Shown here piece by piece: positions 1 through 8,373 of a DNA stretch of 64,000 nucleotides (within the stretch, counting starts at the first letter, position 1; each line of letters begins with the position of its first letter). The notes below the pieces were generated by a model. It did not search any database and was not told the DNA's origin. It saw nothing but the letters and a program-made list of their open reading frames with translations. The DNA is from Spirochaetaceae bacterium (GTDB lineage: Bacteria; Myxococcota_A; UBA9160; UBA4427): assembly GCA_020632655.1 (NCBI GenBank), contig JACKFD010000004.1, positions 186,001-250,000 of the forward strand. The letters are read 5' to 3'. A program made the position numbers and the translations under genes.

Positions 1-123
1 TCCGACCTTGGCCCGTTTTGCGATCGTGTTCGAATTGACGCGCTCCATGCCGCGCTGGGCGAAGAGGGAGAGCCCGGCGGCGAGCAGTCGGTCCCGGGCG
101 TCCTCGAGCTTGGGTCTGGGCAT
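1..123 (-). CDS. TetR-family transcriptional regulator, N-terminal fragment
   Basis: Reading leftward from an ATG at 123 gives 41 codons in frame to the window edge. The peptide begins MPRPKLEDARDRLLAAGLSL and continues with an 'F..RG...N...IA..A.VG' pattern, the N-terminal helix and helix-turn-helix of TetR/AcrR repressors. The ligand-binding C-terminal domain lies outside the window, so the inducer and targets cannot be judged. The gene is divergent from the cytidylyltransferase at 399, and the 275 nt between them could hold an operator. Family assignment rests on the HTH pattern alone but is distinctive. Confidence 0.8.
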   Translation of the reverse strand, partial: MPRPKLEDARDRLLAAGLSLFAQRGMERVNSNTIAKRAKVG

Positions 124-181
124 GGCCTGGGCCTTTTGGATGGATCTATCAGTTCGGGAGTCCAGACGGGCGAGTGGTCTT

Positions 182-193
182 GATTCGGGAATC
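182..193. promoter_or_regulatory. Possible operator, perfect inverted repeat GATTC-GG-GAATC
   Basis: A 5+5 bp perfect palindrome with a 2-nt centre sits 59 bp upstream of the TetR start, in the divergent gap. TetR-type repressors often bind such repeats next to their own gene. A half-site of 5 bp can occur by chance, so this is a candidate only. Confidence 0.2.
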
Positions 194-398
194 GGATTGG
201 TGTCGGGGTCCGATCGCCGGGTCGAATTGTCGAGATGGATCGATCGCTTTCGAGTCTAGCGGCCGCGGGCCCGGATCCCGCTGCGAATCTGCGCAATTTC
301 TGCGCGCGTTCTGCCGATAGCGGACCCGTTTCCCGACCCGACGGTCGGCGAGGCGGAGCCGGTCGGGCGAGTGCGGAGCGACGGCAGGGGAGCGCGCG

Positions 399-1145
399 TT
401 GGGCAGGACGATCGGGATCATCCAGGCGCGCATGGGCTCCGAGCGCCTGCCGGGCAAGATCCTGGCGCCGCTGGCCGGACGGCCGATGCTGGCGCTGCTG
501 GCGGCGCGGGTCCGGCCGGCGCGGGTCGACGAGTGGTGGCTCGCGACGAGCACCCTCTCCTCGGACGACGTGACGGCGGCCTGGGGCTCCGAGCTCGGGC
601 TGCGGGTCTACCGCGGCGATGCGACGAACGTCCTCTCGCGCTTCCTGGCCGTGGCCGACGCGACCGAGGCCGAGTGGCTCGTGCGCGTCACCGCCGACAA
701 CCCCTTCCTCGACGCCCCGCCGATCGATGCGCTGCTCGACGCGCGGGACGCGAGTGGCGCCGCGAAGCGGGCCGACAAGCTCGCGCTCGCCGGCGCCCTG
801 CCGCTCGGGTACGGGGCCGAGCTCGTGCGGGCCGATGCGCTCGCCCGCGCCGCCCACGAGATCCCCGCCTCCGCCCCGCACCATCGCGTCCACGTCACGA
901 GCTGGCTCGCCGTACACGGCGCCGTCCACGGGGTCGCAGCACCGGCGGACTGGCCGGCGCGGGCCGAGTGGCGATGGACCGTCGACACGCCGGAGGACCT
1001 CGCGATGGCGCGCCAAGCGTACCGCGGACTCGGCGAGCGCGCGGCGACGATCGACTACCGCGAGCTGGTCGCGCGACTCGACGCGCAGCCGGGCATCCCG
1101 GCGATCAACGCGCACGTCGCGCAGAAGCGTGTGGAAGAAGGATGA
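399..1145 (+). CDS. SpsF/NeuA-like cytidylyltransferase (activated surface-sugar synthesis)
   Basis: 248 aa, TTG start at 399. The N-terminus carries IIQARMGSERLPGKIL, the nucleotide-binding signature of the SpsF / CMP-acylneuraminate / CMP-Kdo synthetase fold, followed by 'VRVTADNPFLD' around residues 93-103, which supplies acidic metal-binding positions. Such enzymes transfer CMP from CTP to a sugar acid or related sugar in the cytoplasm, feeding lipopolysaccharide, capsule or glycan synthesis. It is first in a set with an SDR and an aldo/keto reductase, a combination common in nonulosonate-type and other modified-sugar pathways. Which sugar is used cannot be told. The ATG at 432 would cut into the signature, so the TTG start is preferred. 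Confidence 0.75.
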   Translation: MGRTIGIIQARMGSERLPGKILAPLAGRPMLALLAARVRPARVDEWWLATSTLSSDDVTAAWGSELGLRVYRGDATNVLSRFLAVADATEAEWLVRVTADNPFLDAPPIDALLDARDASGAAKRADKLALAGALPLGYGAELVRADALARAAHEIPASAPHHRVHVTSWLAVHGAVHGVAAPADWPARAEWRWTVDTPEDLAMARQAYRGLGERAATIDYRELVARLDAQPGIPAINAHVAQKRVEEG

Positions 1146-1220
1146 GCGCCGCCAGCATGCAGGGGCTCTCGGTGGAGGAAGGATGAGGCGTACGGCCGAA
1201 CGGACACGGCGGGAGCGCGA

Positions 1221-2027
1221 ATGAGATCGACGATCGATGGCATCGATCCCGCTGCCTTCGCCGGCATGGGCATCGGCGTGAGCGGGGGCGGCACGCACCT
1301 CGGTCGCGCGATCGCGCTCGGCCTCGCCGCAGCCGGCGCGACCGTCGTCGTCTTCGGGCGCCGCGCCGAGCCGCTCGAAGAGACCGCCGAGCTCGCCGCC
1401 GGCGCCCGCGGCGTCGTGATCCCCGAGATCGCCGACCAGCATCGCGACGACGACCTCGCCCGCGTACTCGAGCGCATCGAGCGCGAGGCCGGCCACGTCG
1501 GCGGCTGGGTCAACAACGCCTACGGCGGCCCGAGCTCGCCCTTCCTCGAGCTCGACCGCGACGCCGTCGAGCGCTCGGTCGAGAGCGCGCTGGCCGACGT
1601 GATCCTCGCGACGGAGGCCGCAGCAAGGCGCATGGTCGCGTCGGGCAAGGGCGGCGCGATCGTGAACGTCGCCTCGATGTACGGACTCGTCTCGCCCCAG
1701 CCCGACACCTACGCGCGTCACCCGCAATTCCACAACCCGCCTGCCTACGGCGCCGCCAAGGCCGGCGTCATCGAGTTCACGCGTTATGCGGCGTGTCATC
1801 TCGCCCGCGACGGCGTGCGCGTGAACTGCGTGAGTCCGGGCCCCTTCCCGACGGACGAAGTACAGCGCGAGCGGGGCTTCGTCGAAGAGCTCGAGCGACG
1901 CGTGCCCCTCGGCCGGATCGGCCGCGCGTGGGAGCTGGCGGGGCCCGTGGCCTTCCTGCTCTCGCCGATGGCGAGCTTCGTGACCGGACACAACCTGGTC
2001 GTCGACGGAGGATGGACCGCTTGGTAG
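1221..2027 (+). CDS. SDR-family oxidoreductase
   Basis: 268 aa. A Rossmann glycine motif lies at residues 19-28 (GVSGGGTHLG), the NNAG-like motif reads 'VNNAYGG' near 97-103, and the catalytic triad is Ser152, Tyr176, Lys180 (YxxxK intact). The C-terminus 'FVTGHNLVVDGGW' is typical of classical SDRs. The protein should reduce or oxidise a carbonyl/alcohol with NAD(P)(H) in the cytoplasm. It lies 75 nt after the cytidylyltransferase and its stop precedes the preferred aldo/keto reductase start by 2 nt, suggesting one operon for sugar modification. In the 75-nt gap a 'GGAAGGATGAG'-like motif occurs twice (about 1134 and 1179), so a very short 14-codon frame (1142-1186) exists, but I do not call it a gene. 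Confidence 0.8.
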   Translation: MRSTIDGIDPAAFAGMGIGVSGGGTHLGRAIALGLAAAGATVVVFGRRAEPLEETAELAAGARGVVIPEIADQHRDDDLARVLERIEREAGHVGGWVNNAYGGPSSPFLELDRDAVERSVESALADVILATEAAARRMVASGKGGAIVNVASMYGLVSPQPDTYARHPQFHNPPAYGAAKAGVIEFTRYAACHLARDGVRVNCVSPGPFPTDEVQRERGFVEELERRVPLGRIGRAWELAGPVAFLLSPMASFVTGHNLVVDGGWTAW

Positions 2028-2029
2028 CG

Positions 2030-3043
2030 ATGGATCTCTCGACCTGGCACGACCTGCGCGCCCGCGATCCGCGGCGGCTCGTCCTCGGCAGCGCCCAATG
2101 GGGCATGACCTACGGCATCGCGAACCGCGACGGCGCCCCCGACGACGCCGAGCTCGCGCGCCTGCTCGCGCGGGCCCATGCGGCCGGCGTGCACACGATC
2201 GACACGGCGCGCGCCTACGGCGAGAGCGAGCGGCGGATCGGCCGCGCGCTGGCCGGAGCAGACCTCCGCGTCTGGCGCGTGCTGACGAAGCTCGGCCCCG
2301 ACGTCCACGAGCCGGGCCTCGATGTCGCGACCACCCTCGAACGCACGACCGCGAGCCTCGCGGCGAGCCGCAATGCCCTCGGTCTCGACGTCCTCCCGCT
2401 CGTGCTGCTGCATCGCTTCGCCCATCGCCACGCCTGCGGTGGCCGCCTCTGGCGCTTCCTGCTCGCGGAGCGCGAGGCCGGTCGAATCGACACCCTCGGC
2501 GTCTCCGCTGCGACGCCCGAGGAGGCCTGGGCGGCCCTCGAGGATCCCGACGTCTCCGCGATCCAGGTCGCGACGAGCCTGCTCGACCTGCGCCTGCATC
2601 GGCAGGGCTTCTTCCCACGCGCCCGCGAGCTGGGCCGCACGATCTACGTCCGCAGCGTCTTCCTGCAGGGCGTGGCGCATCTCGAGCCGGCGACGCTGCC
2701 GGGCTTCCTGGCGCCGCTGCGCGAGTCGATCGAGCAGGTGCGCGCGGTCGCGGCGCGGCTGGGCGTGCCGTCGCGGGCGCTCTACCTCGCCTTCGTGCGC
2801 GGGCTCCCCGGCGTGCAGCCCGTCCTCGGCTGCGAGCGCGAGGCCCAGCTCGCCGAGCTGCTCGCGGACTGGACGAGCGAGGCCGTCGACGCGGCCAGCC
2901 TCACACCCCTGGTCGAGGTGCTGCCGACCCACGACGCTGCGCTCGTCGATCCCTCGCGCTGGCCCACGGCCGCCTCGAACGCCGCGGCAGCCGGTCCGCC
3001 GAACCAGACGGCCGCGGCGGGCGTCGCTACCATCCCGCGCTGA
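2030..3043 (+). CDS. Aldo/keto reductase family protein
   Basis: 337 aa from ATG 2030. The sequence opens with 'RLVLGSAQWGMTYGIAN', continues with 'IDTARAYGESERRIG' (AKR Asp and Tyr region) and 'VLTKLG' (Lys), and keeps the (beta/alpha)8 order of the family. Close relatives of this subtype are often found in surface glycan clusters, matching the upstream SpsF-like and SDR genes. The Shine-Dalgarno GGAGG at about 2007-2011 is closer to an in-frame TTG at 2021 than to ATG 2030, and an ATG at 2012 would overlap the SDR, so the start is uncertain by a few codons. Substrate unknown. Confidence 0.75.
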   Translation: MDLSTWHDLRARDPRRLVLGSAQWGMTYGIANRDGAPDDAELARLLARAHAAGVHTIDTARAYGESERRIGRALAGADLRVWRVLTKLGPDVHEPGLDVATTLERTTASLAASRNALGLDVLPLVLLHRFAHRHACGGRLWRFLLAEREAGRIDTLGVSAATPEEAWAALEDPDVSAIQVATSLLDLRLHRQGFFPRARELGRTIYVRSVFLQGVAHLEPATLPGFLAPLRESIEQVRAVAARLGVPSRALYLAFVRGLPGVQPVLGCEREAQLAELLADWTSEAVDAASLTPLVEVLPTHDAALVDPSRWPTAASNAAAAGPPNQTAAAGVATIPR

Positions 3044-3079
3044 CTCGTGGCCCGGGGGCCACGTCCTCCGGAGGTCCAC

Positions 3080-4114
3080 GTGCCGGCCGCGCCGCAGACG
3101 CCGCACCCGTTCCGATCGCGCGCTCGTTCCGGCGCGACCCGCGGCCGTGCGTTCACGCTCGCCATCGCGGCGTCCCTGGCCTTCGGCGCGACGCCGACCC
3201 ACGCCGCCGAGCGCCTCGTCGAGGGCATCGCCGCCCAGGTCGGCAACGAGATCGTGCTCGTCTCCGAGGTGATGGAGCTCGCGGGTCCGGTCGAGGAGCG
3301 GATGCGACGCGCCGGTGCGCCGGACCAGGAGATCCTGATGATCCGCCGCGACGCCCTCGAGCGGCTGATCGAGGCGAAGCTGCTCAGCTCGGTCGTCGAG
3401 CGGCTCGAGCTCGGCGCCGAGCGCGAGGAGATCGACGCGGCCATCCAGGCGATCGCCGAGGACAACGGCCTCTCGATCGACCAGCTGCTCGCGAGCGTGA
3501 CGAGTCATGGCCTCACGGTCGACGAGTACCGCGACAAGATCCGGGGCGAGATCGAGCGCAGCAAGGTCGTGAACGCGATGGTCCGCTCGCGGGTGCAGGT
3601 CGAGGACGCGGAGGTCCACGCGCTCTACGAGGAGCGCTTCGGCGACCAGCGGGACGGTGGCGAGCAGGTCTACCTGCGGCATCTGCTGGTGCGCGCCGAT
3701 GGCCCGCGCGCGAAGAGCGCCGCCGAGGCCTGCGCGATCGTCGCCGACGCGCGCCGGCGCATCGCCGCCGGCGAGATCGAGTTCGGCGACGCGGCCCGCC
3801 AGGTCTCGGACATGAACCCCGAGCGCGGCGGCGAGCTCGGCTGGATCCATCGCGAGGACCTCGCCGGCTGGATGGCCGGACCCGTCGAGCGCCTCGGGCC
3901 CGGCGAGCTGAGCGCCGTGATCGAGATGCCCTTCGGCTGCAACCTGCTCCAGGTCGTCGAGCGCCAGGAACATCGCGCCATCTCCTTCGAGGAGGCCGAG
4001 CCCCAGCTGCGCAGCTACCTCTTCCAGCAGCGCACGGAGGCCGAGTACGTGAAGTGGCTCGACACCCTGCGCGGCCAGACCCACATCGAGCGCAAGGGCT
4101 CCTTCGGTGGCTAG
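3080..4114 (+). CDS. SurA-like periplasmic peptidyl-prolyl isomerase (PpiC type)
   Basis: 344 aa from GTG 3080, chosen because GGAGG ends 5 nt before it and it leaves a normal signal peptide ('FTLAIAASLAFGATPTHAAE'). The N-terminal half (residues about 40-190) resembles the SurA chaperone domain ('AAQVGNEIVLVSEV', long helices). A single parvulin domain follows: 'LRHLLVRAD' near 200, then 'FGDAARQVSDMN' and 'GGELGWI'. SurA of enterobacteria has two parvulin domains; this one has one. It would act in the periplasm on outer-membrane protein folding. An upstream GTG at 3047 is also in frame but lacks a ribosome site. Confidence 0.85.
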   Translation: MPAAPQTPHPFRSRARSGATRGRAFTLAIAASLAFGATPTHAAERLVEGIAAQVGNEIVLVSEVMELAGPVEERMRRAGAPDQEILMIRRDALERLIEAKLLSSVVERLELGAEREEIDAAIQAIAEDNGLSIDQLLASVTSHGLTVDEYRDKIRGEIERSKVVNAMVRSRVQVEDAEVHALYEERFGDQRDGGEQVYLRHLLVRADGPRAKSAAEACAIVADARRRIAAGEIEFGDAARQVSDMNPERGGELGWIHREDLAGWMAGPVERLGPGELSAVIEMPFGCNLLQVVERQEHRAISFEEAEPQLRSYLFQQRTEAEYVKWLDTLRGQTHIERKGSFGG

Positions 4115-4147
4115 GGTCGACCGCTCTGCTCCGACCGGCCGGATCGC

Positions 4148-7100
4148 GTGACGAGCCCGAGCGGCCCCGAGATCGTGCGGGAAGGCCCCGTCGCCGCGGC
4201 CTGGCGGGACGTGCGCCCCGACGACCCGCGCCTCGCGCGCGACTTCGAGACGATCGCCGACCTCGCGCTCCGGGGCGATCCCCACGAGATCACGATCCAC
4301 GGCGCCCGCACCCACAACCTCGCCGACCTCGACCTCGCGATCCCCCGCGACCGCTTCGTCGTCGTGACGGGTCCCTCGGGCTCGGGCAAGTCGAGCCTCG
4401 CCTTCGACACGATCTACGCCGAGGGGCAAAGACGTTATGTCGAGAGTCTGTCGACCTACGCCCGGCAATTCCTCGACCAGCTCGAACGCCCCGATGTCGA
4501 CGAGATCGAGGGCCTCTCGCCCGCCGTCGCGATCGAGCAGAAGAGCGTCGGCAAGAGCCCGCGCAGCACGGTCGGCACGATCACCGAGATCGCCGACTAC
4601 CTCCGGCTCCTCTTCGCCCGCGCCGGTACGGCGCATTGCTGGGACTGCGGCAGCCCGATCGCGAGCCAGGGCCTCGACGAGATGGTCGACCGCGTGCTCG
4701 CCCTGCCCGAGGGCACGAAGATCCAGGTCCTCGCGCCCGTCGTGCGCGGCCGCAAGGGGATCTACAAGAAGGAGCTCGAAGGCTTCCGCCGCGACGGCTT
4801 CGTCCGCGCGCGCATCGACGGCGAGATCCGCGACCTCGGCGAGGACATCTCGCTCGCCCGCGGCAAGCGGCACGACATCGAGATCGTCGTCGACCGGCTC
4901 GTCGTGAAGCCTTCGATCCGAACGCGCCTCACGGAGTCCCTCGCGACAGCGCTGCGCCTCGCGGACGACCTCGCACTCATCGACGTCGTCGACGGCGAGC
5001 CCTGGTGGCTCTCGCGCTCGGGCGCCTGCCCCGCCTGCGACAACTCCTTTCCCGAGATCTCCCCGCGCCTCTTCTCCTTCAACAATCCCTTCGGCGCCTG
5101 CCCCGCGTGCTCGGGTCTCGGCGTCGAGTCCTTCTTCGATCCCGAGCGGCTCGTCCCCGACGACTCGCTCTCCCTCGCCGAGGGCGCGATCGCGGCCTGG
5201 GATCTCGAGGAGGCGCGCGGCTACTACCGGCGGCTGCTCGAGACCCTCGCCGACCACTACGGCTTCCGGCTCGACGTCCCGTGGAAGAAGCTCTCGAAGA
5301 CCCATCGCGAACGGATCCTCGCCGGCGATCCCGACTACGCGCTCGAGATGGACGTGCCGCTCGCGGCGCGGCGGAGCGGTCGGGGCCGTCGCAGCGCGAG
5401 CAGCAAGCGCGGGAGCCAGCGCACGACGATCGCGCGGCCCTTCGATGGCGTGCTCGGCGATCTCGCGCGGCGGCTCGAGGCCGCGGGGGGACGCGCGGAC
5501 GCCTCGCTCTCGCGCTTCCAGAGCGAGCGGGCTTGCGGGGATTGCTCCGGAGCGCGGCTGCGGATCGAGGCGCGCTCGGTGCGCGTGGGCGAGCGCTCGC
5601 TGCCGGAGCTCTCGGCGCTCGGGGTCTCGGAGCTGGTCGCATTCTTCGAGGGGCTCGTGCTGCCCGGGTCGCTCGCGCGCGTGGCAGAGCGGCTGCTCGT
5701 CGAGCTGCGCGAGCGTCTCGACTTCCTGCTCCAGGTCGGGCTCGGCTACCTCACCCTCGATCGACCCGCCGCGACCCTCTCCGGCGGCGAGGCCCAGCGC
5801 ATCCGCCTCGCGACCCAGATCGGCGCGCGCCTGGTCGGCGTCCTCTACATCCTCGACGAGCCCTCGATCGGTCTGCATCCCCGCGACAACGACCGGCTCC
5901 TCGCGAGCCTCGAGCAGCTCCGCGACCTCGGCAACTCCCTCGTCGTCGTCGAGCACGACGAGGCCACGATCCGCCGCGCCGACCACGTCGTCGACATCGG
6001 TCCCGGTGCTGGACGCCACGGCGGCCGCATCGTCGCCGAAGGCCCGCCCGCGACCCTCGCTGCGACGACCGGCTCGACGACCGGCGACTTCCTCGCCGGC
6101 CGCCGCCGCATCGCGCGCACCTCGCCGCGCCGCACCCCCGGCGAACGCACGATCCGCCTCGAAGGCTGCCGCGCGAACAACCTGAAGGACGTCGACCTCG
6201 AGATCCCCCTCGGCTGCCTCACGGTCGTGACCGGCGTATCGGGAAGCGGCAAGTCGACGCTGATCAACGACACGCTCCATCGCGCCCTCGCCGCCCGCCT
6301 CCACGGCGCCCTCGCCCCGCCCGGCGAACATCGCGCCATCCACGGCCTCGAGTCGATCGACAAGGTCGTCGACGTCGACCAGAGCCCGATCGGCCGCAGC
6401 CCGCGCAGCAACCCCGCCACCTACTCCGGCGCCTTCGCCGGCATCCGTGCGCTCTTCGCGGGCCTGCCCGAGTCGCGGGTGCGCGGCTGGGACGGCGGAC
6501 GCTTCTCGTTCAACGTGAAGGGCGGACGCTGCGAGACCTGCGAGGGCGACGGCTCGATCCGGGTCGAGATGCAGTTCCTGCCCGACGTCTTCGTGACCTG
6601 CGAGGTCTGCTCCGGCCGGCGCTACGACCGCGACACCCTGCGCGTGCGCTACCGCGGCCAGAGCATCGCGGACGTGCTCGAGATGACCGTCGAGGACGCG
6701 CTCGCGCTCTTCGAGAGCGTGCCGGCCGTCGCGCGGCCGCTGCAGTCGCTGGTCGACGTGGGGCTCGGCTACGTGCACCTCGGTCAGTCGGCGACGACGC
6801 TCTCCGGCGGTGAGGCCCAGAGGATGAAGCTCGCCCGGGAGCTCGCGCGGCGTGCCACGGGCCAGACGCTCTACCTGCTCGACGAGCCGACGACGGGGCT
6901 GCACTTCGTCGACGTCGAGCGGCTGCTCGAGCTGCTCGATCGGCTCGTCGCCCTCGGCAACACGGTCGTCGTGATCGAGCATCATCTCGACGTGATCCGC
7001 TACGCAGACCACGTCGTCGACCTCGGGCCGGAAGGCGGTGCCGCGGGCGGTGAGATCGTCGCCACTGGGCCGCCCGAGGCGATCGCCGCCGTCGCGCGCT

Positions 7101-7159
7101 CGCATACCGGCCGCGCCCTCGCCGAGGCCTTCGCGGCGGAAGGGAGGGCCTTCACATGA
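4148..7159 (+). CDS. uvrA: UvrA, excinuclease ABC subunit A
   Basis: 1003 aa, GTG start. This is the damage-recognition ATPase of nucleotide excision repair, acting as a dimer with UvrB in the cytoplasm. The first Walker A is at residues 75-82 (GPSGSGKS) and the second is 'GVSGSGKST'. Both ABC signatures 'LSGGEAQR' and both Walker B 'LDEPS/T.GLH' motifs are present, with zinc-finger cysteines (CWDCG; CPACDN...CPACSG; CETCEG...CEVCSG). The N-terminus is about 45 residues longer than most UvrA proteins, and a basic stretch rich in R/S/G near residues 412-427 is an insertion. It overlaps the next gene by 4 nt (ATGA). Confidence 0.97.
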   Translation: MTSPSGPEIVREGPVAAAWRDVRPDDPRLARDFETIADLALRGDPHEITIHGARTHNLADLDLAIPRDRFVVVTGPSGSGKSSLAFDTIYAEGQRRYVESLSTYARQFLDQLERPDVDEIEGLSPAVAIEQKSVGKSPRSTVGTITEIADYLRLLFARAGTAHCWDCGSPIASQGLDEMVDRVLALPEGTKIQVLAPVVRGRKGIYKKELEGFRRDGFVRARIDGEIRDLGEDISLARGKRHDIEIVVDRLVVKPSIRTRLTESLATALRLADDLALIDVVDGEPWWLSRSGACPACDNSFPEISPRLFSFNNPFGACPACSGLGVESFFDPERLVPDDSLSLAEGAIAAWDLEEARGYYRRLLETLADHYGFRLDVPWKKLSKTHRERILAGDPDYALEMDVPLAARRSGRGRRSASSKRGSQRTTIARPFDGVLGDLARRLEAAGGRADASLSRFQSERACGDCSGARLRIEARSVRVGERSLPELSALGVSELVAFFEGLVLPGSLARVAERLLVELRERLDFLLQVGLGYLTLDRPAATLSGGEAQRIRLATQIGARLVGVLYILDEPSIGLHPRDNDRLLASLEQLRDLGNSLVVVEHDEATIRRADHVVDIGPGAGRHGGRIVAEGPPATLAATTGSTTGDFLAGRRRIARTSPRRTPGERTIRLEGCRANNLKDVDLEIPLGCLTVVTGVSGSGKSTLINDTLHRALAARLHGALAPPGEHRAIHGLESIDKVVDVDQSPIGRSPRSNPATYSGAFAGIRALFAGLPESRVRGWDGGRFSFNVKGGRCETCEGDGSIRVEMQFLPDVFVTCEVCSGRRYDRDTLRVRYRGQSIADVLEMTVEDALALFESVPAVARPLQSLVDVGLGYVHLGQSATTLSGGEAQRMKLARELARRATGQTLYLLDEPTTGLHFVDVERLLELLDRLVALGNTVVVIEHHLDVIRYADHVVDLGPEGGAAGGEIVATGPPEAIAAVARSHTGRALAEAFAAEGRAFT

Positions 7160-8373
7160 TGCCTCCGCGCTGGAAGCTCCACGGCGCGCGCGACCCGAAC
7201 GCGGGCCGCCGCCTGCCGGACTATCCCGACCCGCGCAGCGCCTTCCTGCTCACCCTGCTCGCGATCTTCGCCACCCTCTTCACGAGCATCGCCTTCCTCG
7301 GCGTCGACCGACTCGTCGCGATGGGCATCGGCCAGGCGATCGGCATCGGCGCCGTCGCCACCATGGCCGCCAAGCGCGTGCCCGATCCCCAGCCCGAGCG
7401 GATCGGCCTGCGCGCCCTCGAGCTCGACGCGATCCCGATGATCCTCTGCCTCGCACCGGCGGTGCTGCTGATGAGCGAGCTCGACAACTATGCCGCGGAC
7501 TGGTCGCGGGGAGCGAGCGGAGCAGCGGTCGAGACCTCCGCCCTCGCGGTGGACGGACAGGATGGGGATGCCGACGGCCTGGGCTCGAGCCCCCTCGAGC
7601 GCGAGGCCGAGGCGTCGCTCGAGAAGCCGGACGATGTCTTCGACGATGCGTCGACGCCGGTCGACGAGCAGGTCTGGGTCGAGGGTCGGGGCTTCGTGCA
7701 CGAGTCGGCGCTCGGAGAGGATGCGGGGCGCGGGCGTGCGAGGGGTGCGACGACTCCGGGATCGACCGGCTCCGATGCATCGGCCGTCGACGGGGATGCG
7801 GACGCGAACGGCGGCGAGGCGGCCGCGGGGACCCGCCTCTTCGACCCCGACGACCCGTGGAGCCTGCTGCAGCTGTTGATCGTGATGGTCGGCATCGCGC
7901 CGATCGTCGAGGAGTTCTTCTTCCGCGGCGTGATCCAGCAGGGTCTCATCGCGGTCTCGGGTCTGCATCGCGGGCTGCTGCTGACGGCGCTCCTCTCGAC
8001 GCTCGCGCGACCGGTCTTCGTCTCGGACCTCGCGCGCTTCCTCGTCGCCGTCGTCGGCTTCTTCGCCCTCGCCTGGCTGCTCGGCATCGTCCGCCTCGCC
8101 ACGCGCTCCGTGCTCGGACCCATGCTGCTCGCGAGCAGCTGGGCGGCGATCGGACTCGCATCGCTCGCGCTCGAGGGCCGACTCGACCTGCCGGGCATGA
8201 ACGTCGACGACTCGCACCTGCCGATCCTGGTCACGCTCGTGAGCGCTGCGCTCGTCGGCTGGGCGGGGCTCGCGTTCTACCGCGAGGCCCTGCGGCGCTT
8301 CGAGGCCGCGCGAGTGGCGCGCAACGACGACGACGAGCCGCCTCCGCCGATCCCGCTGCACCCGCAGCGCTAG
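7156..8373 (+). CDS. CPBP-family intramembrane protease-like protein, histidines missing
   Basis: 405 aa. Three N-terminal membrane segments (residues about 30-115) are followed by an acidic, low-complexity loop of roughly 115 residues, then further membrane helices. The loop ends at 'IVEEFFFRGVI', the EExxxR motif of CPBP (CAAX protease / bacteriocin-processing) glutamic proteases. The later FxxxH and HxxxN/D motifs are not visible: the expected positions read 'LLSTLA' and 'LLASSWAAIG'. The fold is therefore supported but activity is doubtful. Start ATG overlaps the uvrA stop by 4 nt, implying co-translation. Its stop overlaps the convergent methyltransferase stop at a shared CTAG. Confidence 0.6.
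   Translation: MMPPRWKLHGARDPNAGRRLPDYPDPRSAFLLTLLAIFATLFTSIAFLGVDRLVAMGIGQAIGIGAVATMAAKRVPDPQPERIGLRALELDAIPMILCLAPAVLLMSELDNYAADWSRGASGAAVETSALAVDGQDGDADGLGSSPLEREAEASLEKPDDVFDDASTPVDEQVWVEGRGFVHESALGEDAGRGRARGATTPGSTGSDASAVDGDADANGGEAAAGTRLFDPDDPWSLLQLLIVMVGIAPIVEEFFFRGVIQQGLIAVSGLHRGLLLTALLSTLARPVFVSDLARFLVAVVGFFALAWLLGIVRLATRSVLGPMLLASSWAAIGLASLALEGRLDLPGMNVDDSHLPILVTLVSAALVGWAGLAFYREALRRFEAARVARNDDDEPPPPIPLHPQR

Noticed and set aside
1142..1186. 14-codon frame between the cytidylyltransferase and SDR genes
   Set aside because: Too short, no conserved content; it arises from a duplicated ribosome-site-like motif.
2098..6813. 1571-codon plus-strand frame overlapping uvrA
   Set aside because: Frame-shifted shadow of the real genes with Arg/Pro-rich nonsense composition.
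1796..7105. 1769-codon open frame on the minus strand opposite the aldo/keto reductase, SurA-like and uvrA genes
   Set aside because: It lies wholly antisense to well-supported genes, is full of Arg/Ala/Asp low-complexity sequence and shows no motif; GC-rich codon bias keeps antisense frames open.
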